From Hylemonella gracilis str. Niagara R (GTDB lineage: Bacteria > Pseudomonadota > Gammaproteobacteria > Burkholderiales > Burkholderiaceae_C), in NCBI RefSeq assembly GCF_000600295.1, contig NZ_JEMG01000001.1:2344477-2408476 (forward strand): a DNA stretch of 64,000 bases, in the 5' to 3' direction. Positions 1-8,450 of the stretch are shown in pieces. A program made the position numbers and the translations under genes. The notes under the pieces are model-generated. The model had not been told where the DNA came from, did no database searches, and saw only the letters and a list, made by a program, of their open reading frames with translations. Every line of letters starts with the position of its first letter. Position 1 is the stretch's first letter.

Positions 1-1
1 C

Positions 2-310
2 TACAACCTGCCCGTCTGCGTGGTGATCTTCAACAATAACGGCGTCTACCGCGGCACCGATGTGAACCCGACCGGTGGCGCCGACGTGGCACCGACCGTG
101 TTCGTCAAGGACGCGCGTTACGAGAAGCTGATGGAGGCTTTTGGTGGCGTGGGCGTGTACGCCCAGACCACGGCCGAACTGCGCAAAGGCATCGAGGACG
201 CCCTCAAGTCCGGCAAGCCCACGCTGATCAACGCCATCATCGACGAGACGGCAGGCACGGAAAGCGGTCGCATCACCAGCCTGAACCCCGCCGCCGCCTT
301 GAAGAAGTAA
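2..310 (+). CDS. oxc: Oxalyl-CoA decarboxylase, C-terminal fragment (5' end outside window)
   Basis: Reading frame 2 is open from the window edge to a TAA stop, giving the last 102 residues of a thiamine-diphosphate enzyme. The pattern VVIFNNNGVYRG followed by the tail ESGRITSLNP matches my memory of the C-terminus of oxalyl-CoA decarboxylases, including E. coli Oxc. The enzyme converts oxalyl-CoA to formyl-CoA and CO2 in the cytoplasm. The gene directly downstream, 66 bases away, encodes formyl-CoA:oxalate CoA-transferase, the partner that recycles CoA from formyl-CoA onto oxalate. Identification is strong because of that pairing. Only the cofactor-domain end and C-terminal helices are visible, so active-site completeness cannot be judged. 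Confidence 0.9.
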   Translation, partial: YNLPVCVVIFNNNGVYRGTDVNPTGGADVAPTVFVKDARYEKLMEAFGGVGVYAQTTAELRKGIEDALKSGKPTLINAIIDETAGTESGRITSLNPAAALKK

Positions 311-376
311 TTCCAAGCACAACACCCATTCAAACCCGTTCCGCATCGACGGGACTTATCTCAGAAGGAGCAGAAA

Positions 377-1642
377 ATGTCCGGAAACAAACCCCTCAAG
401 GGCATCAAGATCATCGACTTCACCCATGTGCAAGCCGGTCCCGCCTGCACGCAATTGCTGGCCTGGTTCGGCGCCGACGTGATCAAGGTCGAACGCCCGG
501 GCGCTGGCGATGTAACACGCAGCCAGCTGCGTGACATCCCCGACGCCGACGCGCTCTACTTCACGATGCTCAACAGCAACAAGCGCTCGCTGACGCTGGA
601 CACCAAGACCCCCGAGGGCAAGGAAGTGCTGGAAAAGCTGATCAAGAAGTCCGACGTGATGGTCGAGAACTTCGGCCCCGGCGCTCTGGACCGCATGGGC
701 TTCACCTGGCAGCGCATCCAGGAACTGAACCCCGGCATGATCCTGGCTTCGGTCAAGGGCTTCTCGGAAGGCCACCACTACGAAGACCTCAAGGTGTACG
801 AGAACGTCGCGCAGTGCGCGGGCGGCGCAGCCTCCACCACGGGCTGGTGGAAGGGCGAAAACGCAGGCCCGACCATATCGGCTGCGGCCCTGGGTGATTC
901 CAACACCGGCATGCACCTGGCCATCGGCATCCTGACCGCCATCATCGGCCGTCAGCAGACCGGCAAGGGCCAGAAGGTGTCCGTTTCCATGCAGGACGCC
1001 GTGCTCAACCTCTGCCGCGTCAAGATGCGCGACCAGCTGCGCCTGGACAAGGTTGGCTACCTGGAGGAGTATCCCCAATACCCGCACGAGAAGTTCGGCG
1101 ACGTGGTGCCGCGCGGCGGCAACGCGGGCGGCGGCGGCCAGCCGGGCTGGATTCTGAAGTGCAAGGGCTGGGAGACCGACCCCAACGCGTACATCTACTT
1201 CACGATCCAGGGCCATGCCTGGGAACCCATCTGTGACGCGCTGGGCAAGCCGGAATGGAAGACGGACCCCAACTACACCACGGCCAAGGCGCGCCAGCCG
1301 CACATCATGGACATCTTCGCCACCATCGAGGACTTCATCAAGGACAAGACCAAGTTCGAGGCCGTGGACATCTTCCGCAAGCACGACATCCCGTGCGCAC
1401 CGGTGCTGTCGATGAAGGAACTGCTGCACGACAAGTCGCTGCGCGCTTCTGGCTCCATCGTGGAAGTGCCGCACAAGGTGCGCGGCAGCTACTGGACCGT
1501 GGGCAGCCCGATCAAGTTCTCCGACCTCAAGCCCGAGGTCAAGGCATCCCCGCTGCTGGGTGAGCACACCGACGAGGTGCTGGCCGAGTTGGGCTACAGC
1601 AAGGACCAGATCGGCAAGATGCACAGCAACAAGGCAGTCTGA
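377..1642 (+). CDS. frc: Formyl-CoA:oxalate CoA-transferase (class III CoA-transferase)
   Basis: 421 residues, matching the usual 416-428 of the family. It moves CoA from formyl-CoA to oxalate, feeding oxalyl-CoA decarboxylase. The N-terminus [29 protein letters not shown] is typical of CaiB/BaiF enzymes (here split: [16 protein letters not shown] then [13 protein letters not shown]). The expected catalytic aspartate is D174 in [10 protein letters not shown], and the glycine-rich active-site loop [12 protein letters not shown] is intact. The ATG at 377 follows AAGGAG with about 7 bases of spacing. The gene lies 66 bases downstream of oxc and is probably cotranscribed with it. It ends at a strong terminator, so the oxc-frc unit closes here. 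Of the two frc copies, this one looks more like the well-studied Oxalobacter and E. coli enzymes. Confidence 0.92.
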   Translation: MSGNKPLKGIKIIDFTHVQAGPACTQLLAWFGADVIKVERPGAGDVTRSQLRDIPDADALYFTMLNSNKRSLTLDTKTPEGKEVLEKLIKKSDVMVENFGPGALDRMGFTWQRIQELNPGMILASVKGFSEGHHYEDLKVYENVAQCAGGAASTTGWWKGENAGPTISAAALGDSNTGMHLAIGILTAIIGRQQTGKGQKVSVSMQDAVLNLCRVKMRDQLRLDKVGYLEEYPQYPHEKFGDVVPRGGNAGGGGQPGWILKCKGWETDPNAYIYFTIQGHAWEPICDALGKPEWKTDPNYTTAKARQPHIMDIFATIEDFIKDKTKFEAVDIFRKHDIPCAPVLSMKELLHDKSLRASGSIVEVPHKVRGSYWTVGSPIKFSDLKPEVKASPLLGEHTDEVLAELGYSKDQIGKMHSNKAV

Positions 1643-1663
1643 CCCTCCTCGTCGCCGAGCCTG

Positions 1664-1700
1664 AAACGGCGCCACTCCTCCGGGAGCGGCGCCGTTTTTT
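1664..1700 (+). terminator. Rho-independent terminator after oxc-frc
   Basis: A perfect 10-bp stem, AAACGGCGCC at 1664-1673 pairing with GGCGCCGTTT at 1688-1697, has an inner CTCC/GGAG stem and ends in a run of six T (1695-1700). It lies 22 bases after the frc stop codon and separates the two frc paralogues transcriptionally. Confidence 0.9.
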
Positions 1701-1961
1701 CATGGGCTGCTATTTGTCCCATTTTTCCCGTACCGAAACCCCTTTTCACTGCGCAGGAGCACTCCCAAAAAAGCAAAAGTGTTCTGCATGGAACATCACC
1801 AGCGCGCAGGCTGCGCGCGCAAGGGTGCTCCCTATAATCATTTGGAATATTTGACATGCCGATGACCACCGGTCCATCGGCACGATGGCACGCGCATTCC
1901 AAGCAACAATTAAAAGAATGCCGCTTTCATCACAAGAGTTTTCAACTTCTGGAGTTTTTTC
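1701..1961 (+). promoter_or_regulatory. Intergenic region with probable promoter of the second frc copy
   Basis: This non-coding stretch follows the terminator and precedes the second frc gene. It contains a perfect TATAAT at 1833-1838, but the region 17 bases upstream does not resemble a good -35 box. A TTGACA at 1851-1856 has no convincing -10 partner. A Shine-Dalgarno GGAG sits about 8 bases before the ATG at 1962. The T-rich leader between 1900 and 1960 is unlike the flanking coding DNA. I see no other element. The promoter call rests mainly on the TATAAT and on the terminator upstream. Confidence 0.4.
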
Positions 1962-3209
1962 ATGACCAAGGCGCTCGAAGGAGTCCGCATCCTCGATTTC
2001 ACGCATGTGCAGTCGGGCCCCACCTGTACGCAGCTGCTGGCCTGGTTTGGGGCGGACGTGATCAAGGTGGAAAAAGCGGGTGAAGGGGACGCCACGCGCG
2101 GGCAACTGCGTGACATTCCCGGCGCGGACAGCCTGTACTTCACCATGCTCAACCACAACAAGCGGTCCATCACGCTCAACACCAAGGACCCGAAGGGCAA
2201 GGACGTGCTGGTGGACCTGATCAAACAATGCGACGTCATGGTCGAGAACTTCGCGCCAGGCGCGCTCGATCGCATGGGCTTCAGCTGGGAGCGGATCCAG
2301 GAAATCAACCCGCGCATCATCCTGGCCTCCATCAAGGGCTTCGGCCCCGGCCCTTACGAGGATTGCAAGGTCTATGAAAACGTCGCGCAATGCACGGGGG
2401 GCGCGGCCTCCACCACGGGCGACCCGGACGGCCTGCCCATGGTGACGGGCGCGCAGATCGGCGACAGCGGCACCGGCCTGCATCTGGCCCTGGGCATCGT
2501 GACGGCCCTCTTCCAACGAGAAAAAACCGGCCGCGGCCAAAAGGTCAGCGCCGCCATGCAGGACGCGGTGCTCAACCTCTGCCGCGTCAAGTTGCGTGAT
2601 CAGCAGCGCCTGGAGCGCACGGGCGTGCTCAAGGAATATCCGCAGTACCCCGACATCGAGTTCGGCGAGGCCGTGCCCCGCGCGGGCAATGCCTCGGGCG
2701 GCGGCCAGCCCGGCTCCATCCTCAAGTGCAAGGGCTGGCAGAAGGACCCGAACGCCTACATCTACTTCATCACGCAAGGCGCCGTCTGGCCAGCCATCTG
2801 CAAGGTCATCGGCGAGGAGAACTGGATCACCGATCCGCACTTCGCCACGCCCGAGGCTCGACTGCCTCACCTGAAGATGATCTTCGCCCGGATCGAGGAA
2901 TGGACCAAGACCAAGACCAAGTTCGAGGCCATGGACATCCTCAACGAGCACGACATACCCTGCGGCCCCATCCTCTCGATGAAGGAAATCGCCGAGGACG
3001 AATCCCTGCGTGCCACCGGCACCATCGTGGAGGTGGACCATCCCGTGCGCGGCAAATACCTCACCGTGGGCAACCCCATCAAACTCTCGGACAGCCCCGT
3101 GGACGTGACACGCTCACCCCTGCTGGGCGAGCACACCGAGGAGGTGCTGGCGCAGATGGGTTACGGCCAGGCACGCATCGAGGAGCTCCGGACCGCGAAG
3201 GTGATCTGA
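1962..3209 (+). CDS. Second formyl-CoA transferase paralogue (class III CoA-transferase)
   Basis: 415 residues, collinear with the frc product upstream over the whole length and clearly a tandem paralogue. The catalytic aspartate is retained (D168 in [10 protein letters not shown]), as are [20 protein letters not shown] and [10 protein letters not shown]. Two active-site segments differ from the first copy: [13 protein letters not shown] is replaced by [10 protein letters not shown], and [12 protein letters not shown] by [12 protein letters not shown]. It may therefore use oxalate less strictly or accept another CoA donor or acceptor; that is inference. It has its own upstream region after a terminator, so it can be regulated apart from oxc-frc. 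The ATG follows GGAG. Confidence 0.85.
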   Translation: MTKALEGVRILDFTHVQSGPTCTQLLAWFGADVIKVEKAGEGDATRGQLRDIPGADSLYFTMLNHNKRSITLNTKDPKGKDVLVDLIKQCDVMVENFAPGALDRMGFSWERIQEINPRIILASIKGFGPGPYEDCKVYENVAQCTGGAASTTGDPDGLPMVTGAQIGDSGTGLHLALGIVTALFQREKTGRGQKVSAAMQDAVLNLCRVKLRDQQRLERTGVLKEYPQYPDIEFGEAVPRAGNASGGGQPGSILKCKGWQKDPNAYIYFITQGAVWPAICKVIGEENWITDPHFATPEARLPHLKMIFARIEEWTKTKTKFEAMDILNEHDIPCGPILSMKEIAEDESLRATGTIVEVDHPVRGKYLTVGNPIKLSDSPVDVTRSPLLGEHTEEVLAQMGYGQARIEELRTAKVI

Positions 3210-3210
3210 G

Positions 3211-3468
3211 GTGAGGCTCTGGCCACCCACCCCGCACGCCTCGTCGCCCTCGCGAAGGGCGTTCCTCATGGTGCTGGCCTGCGCACCCCTGCTGGCAGCC
3301 TGCACCACGCAGGCCTGGTACGAGGGCTCGCGGGCCAGCGCCCGCCAACAGTGCATTCAGCAGCCTCCGGGTGCCTATGAGGATTGCATGCGCAAGTTGA
3401 ATGAGGGTATCGGCGGCAAGACCTACGACGATTACCAGCGCGAGCGCGAGGAGCTGCGGCGCAAATAG
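3211..3468 (+). CDS. Small predicted lipoprotein, unknown function
   Basis: 85 codons from a GTG that directly abuts the frc2 stop. An in-frame ATG at 3268 would give a 66-residue protein. The sequence SRRAFLMVLACAPLLAAC is a lipoprotein signal: a basic start, a hydrophobic core and the lipobox LAAC. The mature part is about 50 residues, strongly charged, with two further cysteines (RQQCIQQP and EDCMRK) and a charged C-terminal stretch that could form a helix. It is probably anchored in the outer membrane. Tight linkage to frc2 suggests cotranscription, but I recognise no family and assign no function. Confidence 0.6.
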   Translation: MRLWPPTPHASSPSRRAFLMVLACAPLLAACTTQAWYEGSRASARQQCIQQPPGAYEDCMRKLNEGIGGKTYDDYQREREELRRK

Positions 3469-3631
3469 GCCCGGCCGCTGGAGCGCCAGGGCTTCGCCCC
3501 AAGGGTGCGGTCCGGAAACGTCGCGAGGACGGTGGCAAGCGACGAGCCCCCCTGCCGCGGCGGCGGGCCAACCGCCAGCAGACTTGCCCAGGGCGTGCCA
3601 CAATCCGCCCCCGCTGTCTATTCGCTCCCCC

Positions 3632-4903
3632 ATGCACCAGAGTTTCCTGCGCACGGCCCTCGTCCTGGGCCTGCTGTCCGCCGTCGGCCCGCTGGGCATC
3701 GACCTCTACCTCCCCGCCCTGCCCCTGATCGGGCAAGACCTCCAAGCTTCCATCGGCGCCGTCCAGGCCAGCCTGATGCTCTTCTTCATCGCGCTGGGCG
3801 TCGGCCAGCTCATTTATGGGCCGGTCTCGGACATGGTGGGCCGCAAACCCCCGCTGTACTTCGGCCTGACCCTGTTCGCGATCGGCAGCATCGGCTGCGC
3901 CTTCGCGCCCAATGTGGAATTCCTGCTCTTCATGCGCTTCTTCCAGGGCTTGGGTGCCTGCGCCTGCACGGTGATTCCGCGTGCCGTGGTGCGCGACCTC
4001 TACACCGGCCACGAAGCCGTGCGCATGATGTCCATGCTGATCCTGGTTTTCAGCGTCGCACCCATCCTCGCCCCCCTGATCGGCAGCCTCCTGATCGAGG
4101 CCCTGGGCTGGCGCAGCAGCTTCTGGGGCATGCTGGGCGCCGGCCTGCTGGGCTTGCTGCTGATGGCCACCCAGTTACGGGAAACACGTCCCCTGGCCGT
4201 GCGGGAAGCGGAACGCAGCGCGCGCTCGACCCCTGGTGGGGCCGGCGCTTCGGGTAACTGGTCCGTGGTGTGGCAGAGCTACCGGAAGCTGCTGAAAGAC
4301 CGCCACTTCCTGGGCGTGGTCTTCATCGGAGCCTTTGGCATTTCCGCCTTCTTCACCTACCTTGCCAATTCCTCCTTCGTGCTGATCAACCACTACGGGC
4401 TCACGCCTCGGCAGTTCAGCATCGCCTTTGCGTCTAACGCGGCGGCCTTCATCGGCATGTCGCAGCTGACCAGCCGGCTGAGCCGACGGTTCGGCCTCAA
4501 ACCCATGGTGCGCATGGCCGCGCATGGTCACGCGGCCGTGATGCTCACCCTGCTCTTGCTATTCGCTCTGGGCGTGGAAGCCCTGCCGGTGATGCTGGCG
4601 CTGCTCTTCATCGGCTTTGGCTTCCTGGGCCTGATCGTGCCCGCTTCGGCCATCCTCGCGCTGGAAGACCATGGGCCGATTGCCGGCACGGCCTCGGCCC
4701 TGCTAGGCACACTGCAATTCGGCACCGGCGCACTGATGATCGCCATATCGGGCCAAGTGGCCAACGGCGCTGGCCTGCCCATGATCGCCTGCATCGCGGG
4801 CGCCTCAGCCATGACCTGGCTGTTCGCTCAGACCACGCTGCGCAAAGGCAAGCGCGAGAACGCGGTCGTGGAAGTGCCTACGAAGGCCTCGGCGCGCACA
4901 TGA
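3632..4903 (+). CDS. Bcr/CflA-type MFS multidrug efflux transporter
   Basis: 423 residues with about 12 hydrophobic segments; a proton-driven drug/H+ antiporter of the inner membrane. The start [12 protein letters not shown] and the motif [18 protein letters not shown] (loop 2-3 motif A) are hallmarks of the Bcr/CflA subfamily, and [11 protein letters not shown] also fits. The ATG at 3632 was chosen because residues upstream in the same frame are low-complexity and not membrane-like, while the family begins just before the first transmembrane helix. The last 26 bases overlap the convergent ynfA gene. Substrate cannot be deduced. Confidence 0.88.
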   Translation: MHQSFLRTALVLGLLSAVGPLGIDLYLPALPLIGQDLQASIGAVQASLMLFFIALGVGQLIYGPVSDMVGRKPPLYFGLTLFAIGSIGCAFAPNVEFLLFMRFFQGLGACACTVIPRAVVRDLYTGHEAVRMMSMLILVFSVAPILAPLIGSLLIEALGWRSSFWGMLGAGLLGLLLMATQLRETRPLAVREAERSARSTPGGAGASGNWSVVWQSYRKLLKDRHFLGVVFIGAFGISAFFTYLANSSFVLINHYGLTPRQFSIAFASNAAAFIGMSQLTSRLSRRFGLKPMVRMAAHGHAAVMLTLLLLFALGVEALPVMLALLFIGFGFLGLIVPASAILALEDHGPIAGTASALLGTLQFGTGALMIAISGQVANGAGLPMIACIAGASAMTWLFAQTTLRKGKRENAVVEVPTKASART

Positions 4904-5210
4904 TGATGGCCATGCTGGCCAACGCGACACCGCCCCCCGCGGGGTCCCAGAGCCCGGGCCGAATGCCGTCCACGGCCCAGAGCCAGGGCAACGCGGCGCA
5001 AATGTAGACCCCGCCGTAGGCTGCGTAGACCCGCCCCGCCGCCGTGGGGTGCAAGGTGAGCAACCAGGCGAACAACGCGAGGCAGAACGCGCCTGGCAGT
5101 AGCAGCCAGGCGCTTTTGTCCTCACGCAGCCAGAGCCAGGACAGATAACAACCGGCGATCTCGACCAGCGCGGTGAGGAAGAACAGAGCCAGGGTTTTGA
5201 ATTCGGGCAC
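4878..5210 (-). CDS. YnfA/UPF0060 family small membrane protein
   Basis: 110 residues, almost the length of E. coli YnfA (108). It has four hydrophobic helices with the family signature [16 protein letters not shown] near the N-terminus and [19 protein letters not shown] in the middle. YnfA proteins are SMR-like inner-membrane proteins linked to export of cationic compounds in some species. The 3' end overlaps the convergent MFS gene by 26 bases. Upstream, 5211-5442 (232 bases) separates it from the restriction gene. I see no strong promoter or repeat there. Confidence 0.85.
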   Translation of the reverse strand: MPEFKTLALFFLTALVEIAGCYLSWLWLREDKSAWLLLPGAFCLALFAWLLTLHPTAAGRVYAAYGGVYICAALPWLWAVDGIRPGLWDPAGGGVALASMAIIMCAPRPS

Positions 5211-5442
5211 GGGCGGCGATCGTGAACGAGCGCTCTACCCGCTCATCAAAAATGCTGCAGAAATCCGAGCCCCATCTCCGACTAACTCGCCACAACTTAC
5301 CCCCGCACCCCCTCGGCCGCACCCGTTTCTGAGACCGGGAGAAAGCTCAAGCCCACCTGCTTCGACCTTTCTGCCCGACCGCACCAGAAGCCTTTGGGGC
5401 CGCTCGCTGGTCCGAAATCCCCCCAAGCCTAGCCTAACCCAC

Positions 5443-6183
5443 CTAGGCCTTCGGGCGCTTCGCTTTCTTGGTCGGAGCCTTCGGCACAAGCGTCATACGC
5501 TTCCCGCCATCCTCCGTCCGAAGCCACTGCGCGGCGGTCCTGAAGTCATCGGTCCAAAAATCGCCCGGCTCTTTCGTCACTGGTTGAAGGGTAGCCATAT
5601 CGCCCGCCCGTTTCCCCGGCAGGAGCCAGCGTCCCAGCGTGTAAAGGTAGCGGTCCCATTTGCCCGTGGACGGCTGCATCGATACCGCAAGAATGTCGAA
5701 CTCACCATATCGGTACGGGCGTGTTTGGTTCTCCTCGCCATCGCTCCCGGTACGAGTCTTCTGCGTCTCGGTCATGAAGACCTCGGGGCCGAAGCCAAAC
5801 CGCTCGCCCTTCTTCACGACTGGCGCGCCGCGCTCACTTCGCTGTAGCTTCACTTGCACAGTGACCGCCCCACCGCCATCATCCAGCTTGTAGTCATACG
5901 CGAAGTTGCCTTCAGGTGTCACGTCGCGCCAGCCATGCGATGTGATCGCAGGAACAACAAAGGTACGAAATGCAGCATCAGCAATTACACCCCGCAGCAT
6001 CCGACGAGTCAGCTCAGGGGCACGGTGGACAGCCTCAAGGATCATCTCCGCTGGGGCACCGATGACAGCCTCAAACTCGTGGATTTGATGTGTTTTGCGC
6101 AACTCACGAAACAGCGCGCCCCGCTCCTCCGGGGAGCACCGCGCGAGCAGTTCGCGGACGGTGGATAGGTCGGCTTCACTCAT
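5443..6183 (-). CDS. Probable type II restriction endonuclease
   Basis: 246 residues from the ATG at 6183; longer upstream translation overlaps the HTH gene and looks non-coding. I do not recognise the family by sequence. The call rests on position beside a DNA methyltransferase and on a plausible PD-(D/E)xK core: D97 in FAYDYKL, then a turn and VQVKLQR with Q110 and K112. A second conserved-looking strand is [10 protein letters not shown] at 160-168. The basic C-terminus ([10 protein letters not shown]) fits DNA contact. It is translationally coupled to the HTH gene through an ATGAGTGA overlap. It bears no resemblance to R.PvuII although the methylase does. Base composition is less GC-rich than the flanking genes, consistent with transfer. 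Confidence 0.65.
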   Translation of the reverse strand: MSEADLSTVRELLARCSPEERGALFRELRKTHQIHEFEAVIGAPAEMILEAVHRAPELTRRMLRGVIADAAFRTFVVPAITSHGWRDVTPEGNFAYDYKLDDGGGAVTVQVKLQRSERGAPVVKKGERFGFGPEVFMTETQKTRTGSDGEENQTRPYRYGEFDILAVSMQPSTGKWDRYLYTLGRWLLPGKRAGDMATLQPVTKEPGDFWTDDFRTAAQWLRTEDGGKRMTLVPKAPTKKAKRPKA

Positions 6184-6400
6184 GCACGACTCCCTTAGGC
6201 CGACCGGGAGGATTCGGCTCAAAGGTGAGCACGTCGGCGCGGCTGACGAAGCTCCGCCCCCCCATCTCAAGCGTGCGCAGGCGGCCATTACTAACCAGCT
6301 TGGCGATAGCTTGGCGTGAGACGTTGCGAAGGCGCGCAGCTTCAGCCTGACTAACCCATTCAGCGGGATCAATCGACAAATTTTGAAATTGGGTTGACAT
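6176..6400 (-). CDS. Excisionase/MerR-like small helix-turn-helix protein, putative R-M controller
   Basis: 74 residues from the ATG at 6400; a TTG six bases upstream is an alternative. The core [20 protein letters not shown] followed by [20 protein letters not shown] is a winged-helix excisionase-type DNA-binding fold, the sort annotated as helix-turn-helix domain 17. Its stop overlaps the restriction gene start by 8 bases, so the two are cotranscribed and coupled. A perfect TTGACA-T-TGTCAA palindrome covers its own start codon and the -35 of the divergent methyltransferase promoter. By position it is likely to regulate the R-M switch. Classical C proteins are XRE-like, so this would be a different type of controller; that role is inference. 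Confidence 0.7.
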   Translation of the reverse strand: MSTQFQNLSIDPAEWVSQAEAARLRNVSRQAIAKLVSNGRLRTLEMGGRSFVSRADVLTFEPNPPGRPKGVVHE

Positions 6401-6424
6401 TGTCAATGTATTTTTGATACACTA
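6394..6424 (+). promoter_or_regulatory. Operator palindrome overlapping the methyltransferase promoter
   Basis: 6394-6406 reads TTGACA-T-TGTCAA, a perfect 13-bp palindrome whose left half is also a consensus -35 hexamer for the rightward methyltransferase. Possible -10 hexamers are GATACA at 6416-6421 (16-base spacer) and TACACT at 6419-6424 (19-base spacer). A second, weaker inverted repeat, TGTAT-N5-ATACA, occupies 6407-6421. The palindrome also covers the ATG of the leftward HTH gene (6398-6400), so one bound protein could block both directions. Confidence 0.65.
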
Positions 6425-6463
6425 CAGAGACTGCATGCTAGCAGTGGCTTTCGCTTGCCCTGA

Positions 6464-7438
6464 ATGACCAAGTTCGTTGACGCCCCACAACCCAACCTTT
6501 TTTCCACTGACCAAACGCACCCGAGGGCGTTGATGCAGGGATTAGAGCCGTTCTATGAGACGGAGGCAGGCGCTGCCTACCTAGGCGACTCGCGCGAACT
6601 GCTCATGGCGCTGCCCGACGGCTCGGTAAATCTCGCCTTCACCTCGCCGCCCTACGCACTCCACTTCAAGAAGGAATACGGCAACGTCAGCAAGGCCGAC
6701 TATGTGGATTGGTTCTTGCCGTTTGCGCGGGAAATTCACCGGGTGTTGGCCGATGACGGGAGCTTCGTGCTCAACATCGGCGGTAGCTGGAATCCCGGCT
6801 CGCCGACTCGCTCGCTGTATCACTACAAGCTCATGATTGCGCTTGTCGAGGATCTCGGCTTCTATCTCGCCCAGGAATGCTACTGGTACAACCCCGCGAA
6901 GATGCCAGTGCCAGCGGAGTGGGTGACAGTACGCCGCGTGCGTATCAAGGATTCCGTCGAGCACGTCTGGTGGTTATCTAAGACCCCATTTCCGAAGGCC
7001 AATAACCGTAAGGTATTGAAGCCCTACAGCGCAGACATGCTGCGGCTGGCGAAGAAAGGAGTGAAGACAACGGTGCGCCCCTCGGGCCACAGCATCACGT
7101 CATCCTTCGACAAGATCGAATCAGGCGGAGCAATCCCATCCAACGTCTTCGAAGACCAGATTCCGAATGAGATGCTGATCGCAGGCAACAACTCGGCCAA
7201 CGATGAATACACGATGCGTTGCAAGGAGGCAGGCATCAAGATTCACCCCGCACGCTTTCCGACAGCGTTACCGGAGTTCTTCGTGAAGCTGCTGACTGAT
7301 GAGGGTGACCTCGTTGTCGATCCGTTTGCGGGTTCGAACACCGCCGGGATGGTCGCGGAGCGGCTGGGCCGTCGGTGGGTCGGAATGGAACTGTTGGAAG
7401 AGTATCTAGAGGCCAGCAAGTTCAGATTCGGCGAGTAG
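6464..7438 (+). CDS. Beta-class DNA methyltransferase, M.PvuII-like (predicted N4-cytosine)
   Basis: 324 residues. The catalytic motif IV TSPPY is at 60-64 and comes before the AdoMet-binding motif I DPFAGS at 286-291, the order of beta-class enzymes. TSPPY/F is the usual motif of N4-cytosine methylases. The stretches [37 protein letters not shown] and HPARFP..LPEFF match M.PvuII as I remember it, so the target may be CAGCTG or a related site. It is transcribed away from the HTH-nuclease pair. There is no obvious Shine-Dalgarno before the ATG at 6464. It protects host DNA from the partner nuclease. Confidence 0.88.
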   Translation: MTKFVDAPQPNLFSTDQTHPRALMQGLEPFYETEAGAAYLGDSRELLMALPDGSVNLAFTSPPYALHFKKEYGNVSKADYVDWFLPFAREIHRVLADDGSFVLNIGGSWNPGSPTRSLYHYKLMIALVEDLGFYLAQECYWYNPAKMPVPAEWVTVRRVRIKDSVEHVWWLSKTPFPKANNRKVLKPYSADMLRLAKKGVKTTVRPSGHSITSSFDKIESGGAIPSNVFEDQIPNEMLIAGNNSANDEYTMRCKEAGIKIHPARFPTALPEFFVKLLTDEGDLVVDPFAGSNTAGMVAERLGRRWVGMELLEEYLEASKFRFGE

Positions 7439-7491
7439 TGCGCCAATGCGCTCTCTGCCCGCCAGCGCCCACTGGACAGGCCGAACGCGAC

Positions 7492-8229
7492 TCAGCCCAT
7501 GTGCAGGCCGCCGTTGACCGAGAAGTCAGCCCCGGTCGAGTACCCGCTTTCATCGCTCGCCAGCCAGGCGATGATGGAGGCGATTTCGCCGGGTTCGCCC
7601 AGGCGCTTGACCGGGATGGTGCCGACGATCTTTTCCAGCACATCGGGCCGGATGGCCTTGACCATCTCGGTGCCGATGTACCCAGGACTGACGGTATTGA
7701 CCGTCACGCCCTTGCCAGCCAGTTCCTGCGCCAGCGCCATCGTGAAGCCGTGCATGCCGGCTTTGGCTGCGGAATAGTTGGTCTGGCCGGCTTGGCCCTT
7801 TTCGCCGTTGACGCTGCTGATGTTGATGATGCGGCCCCAGCCTCTTTCCACCATGTCGCCCACGACCTGCTTGGTCACGTTGAACATCGAGGTGAGGTTG
7901 GTGTTGATGACCGCGTCCCAGTCCTCGCGCGTCATCTTGAGGAACATGCGGTCACGCGTGATACCCGCATTGTTGACCAGCACGTCGATGGGCCCGTGCG
8001 CGGCCCTGGCCTTCGCAAAGGCTTCCACCGTGGACTCCCAGACGCCAACGTTGCCAACCGATGCATGGAATTCGTAGCCCAGGGCCTGCTGCTCCGCCAA
8101 CCACTTGGCGTGGTCACGCGTGGGGCCGCAACCGGCAATGACCTTGAAACCGTCGCGGTGCAGGCGTTGGCAAATCGCGGTGCCGATGCCGCCCATGCCG
8201 CCGGTCACGTAAGCGACTTTTTGTTGCAT
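7492..8229 (-). CDS. phaB: Acetoacetyl-CoA reductase (NADPH), PhaB
   Basis: 245 residues, a short-chain dehydrogenase that reduces acetoacetyl-CoA to (R)-3-hydroxybutyryl-CoA, the monomer for polyhydroxybutyrate. The nucleotide-binding TGGMGGIG is at 9-16, NNAG at 86-89, and the catalytic triad S139, Y152, K156 lies in the conserved SSVNGEKGQAGQTNYSAAKAG region typical of PhaB. The ATG at 8229 is preceded by GGAGG with good spacing; the longer frame upstream is not used. PHA synthase is about 5 kb away, on the far side of the two-component/glycosyltransferase operon. The 221 bases upstream (8230-8450) presumably hold the promoter, but I cannot point to clear hexamers. Confidence 0.93.
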   Translation of the reverse strand: MQQKVAYVTGGMGGIGTAICQRLHRDGFKVIAGCGPTRDHAKWLAEQQALGYEFHASVGNVGVWESTVEAFAKARAAHGPIDVLVNNAGITRDRMFLKMTREDWDAVINTNLTSMFNVTKQVVGDMVERGWGRIINISSVNGEKGQAGQTNYSAAKAGMHGFTMALAQELAGKGVTVNTVSPGYIGTEMVKAIRPDVLEKIVGTIPVKRLGEPGEIASIIAWLASDESGYSTGADFSVNGGLHMG

Positions 8230-8450
8230 GGTGTCCTCCTCTGATGTCCGATGCGCTTTGAGTCTGGGTGTCGGCAAGAACTGTACCCAAATCCAGAGCA
8301 TTCACCCCCCAGGGAAACACGGGTCTGGTTCTGTGGGAATTTCAGAAACCGCAAAGACCGGAGCCTGCAGATCCCAGATGGCACGGAATGCCCCGCTCTG
8401 CCCTACACGCAGGCCAGGTGGCAACAAATGGTTGAGCGCGAATCGGCTGT

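Noticed and set aside
5211-7491. Direct repeats that could mark insertion of the R-M cassette
   Set aside because: I compared 5211-5442 with 7439-7491 by eye and found no convincing duplicated ends; an insertion boundary cannot be drawn.
8320-8380. Interrupted inverted repeat GGTCTGGTTCTG with CAGAAACC and AAGACC, considered as a terminator after the histidine kinase
   Set aside because: The arms have bulges and there is no T tract on the minus strand; too weak to report as a feature.
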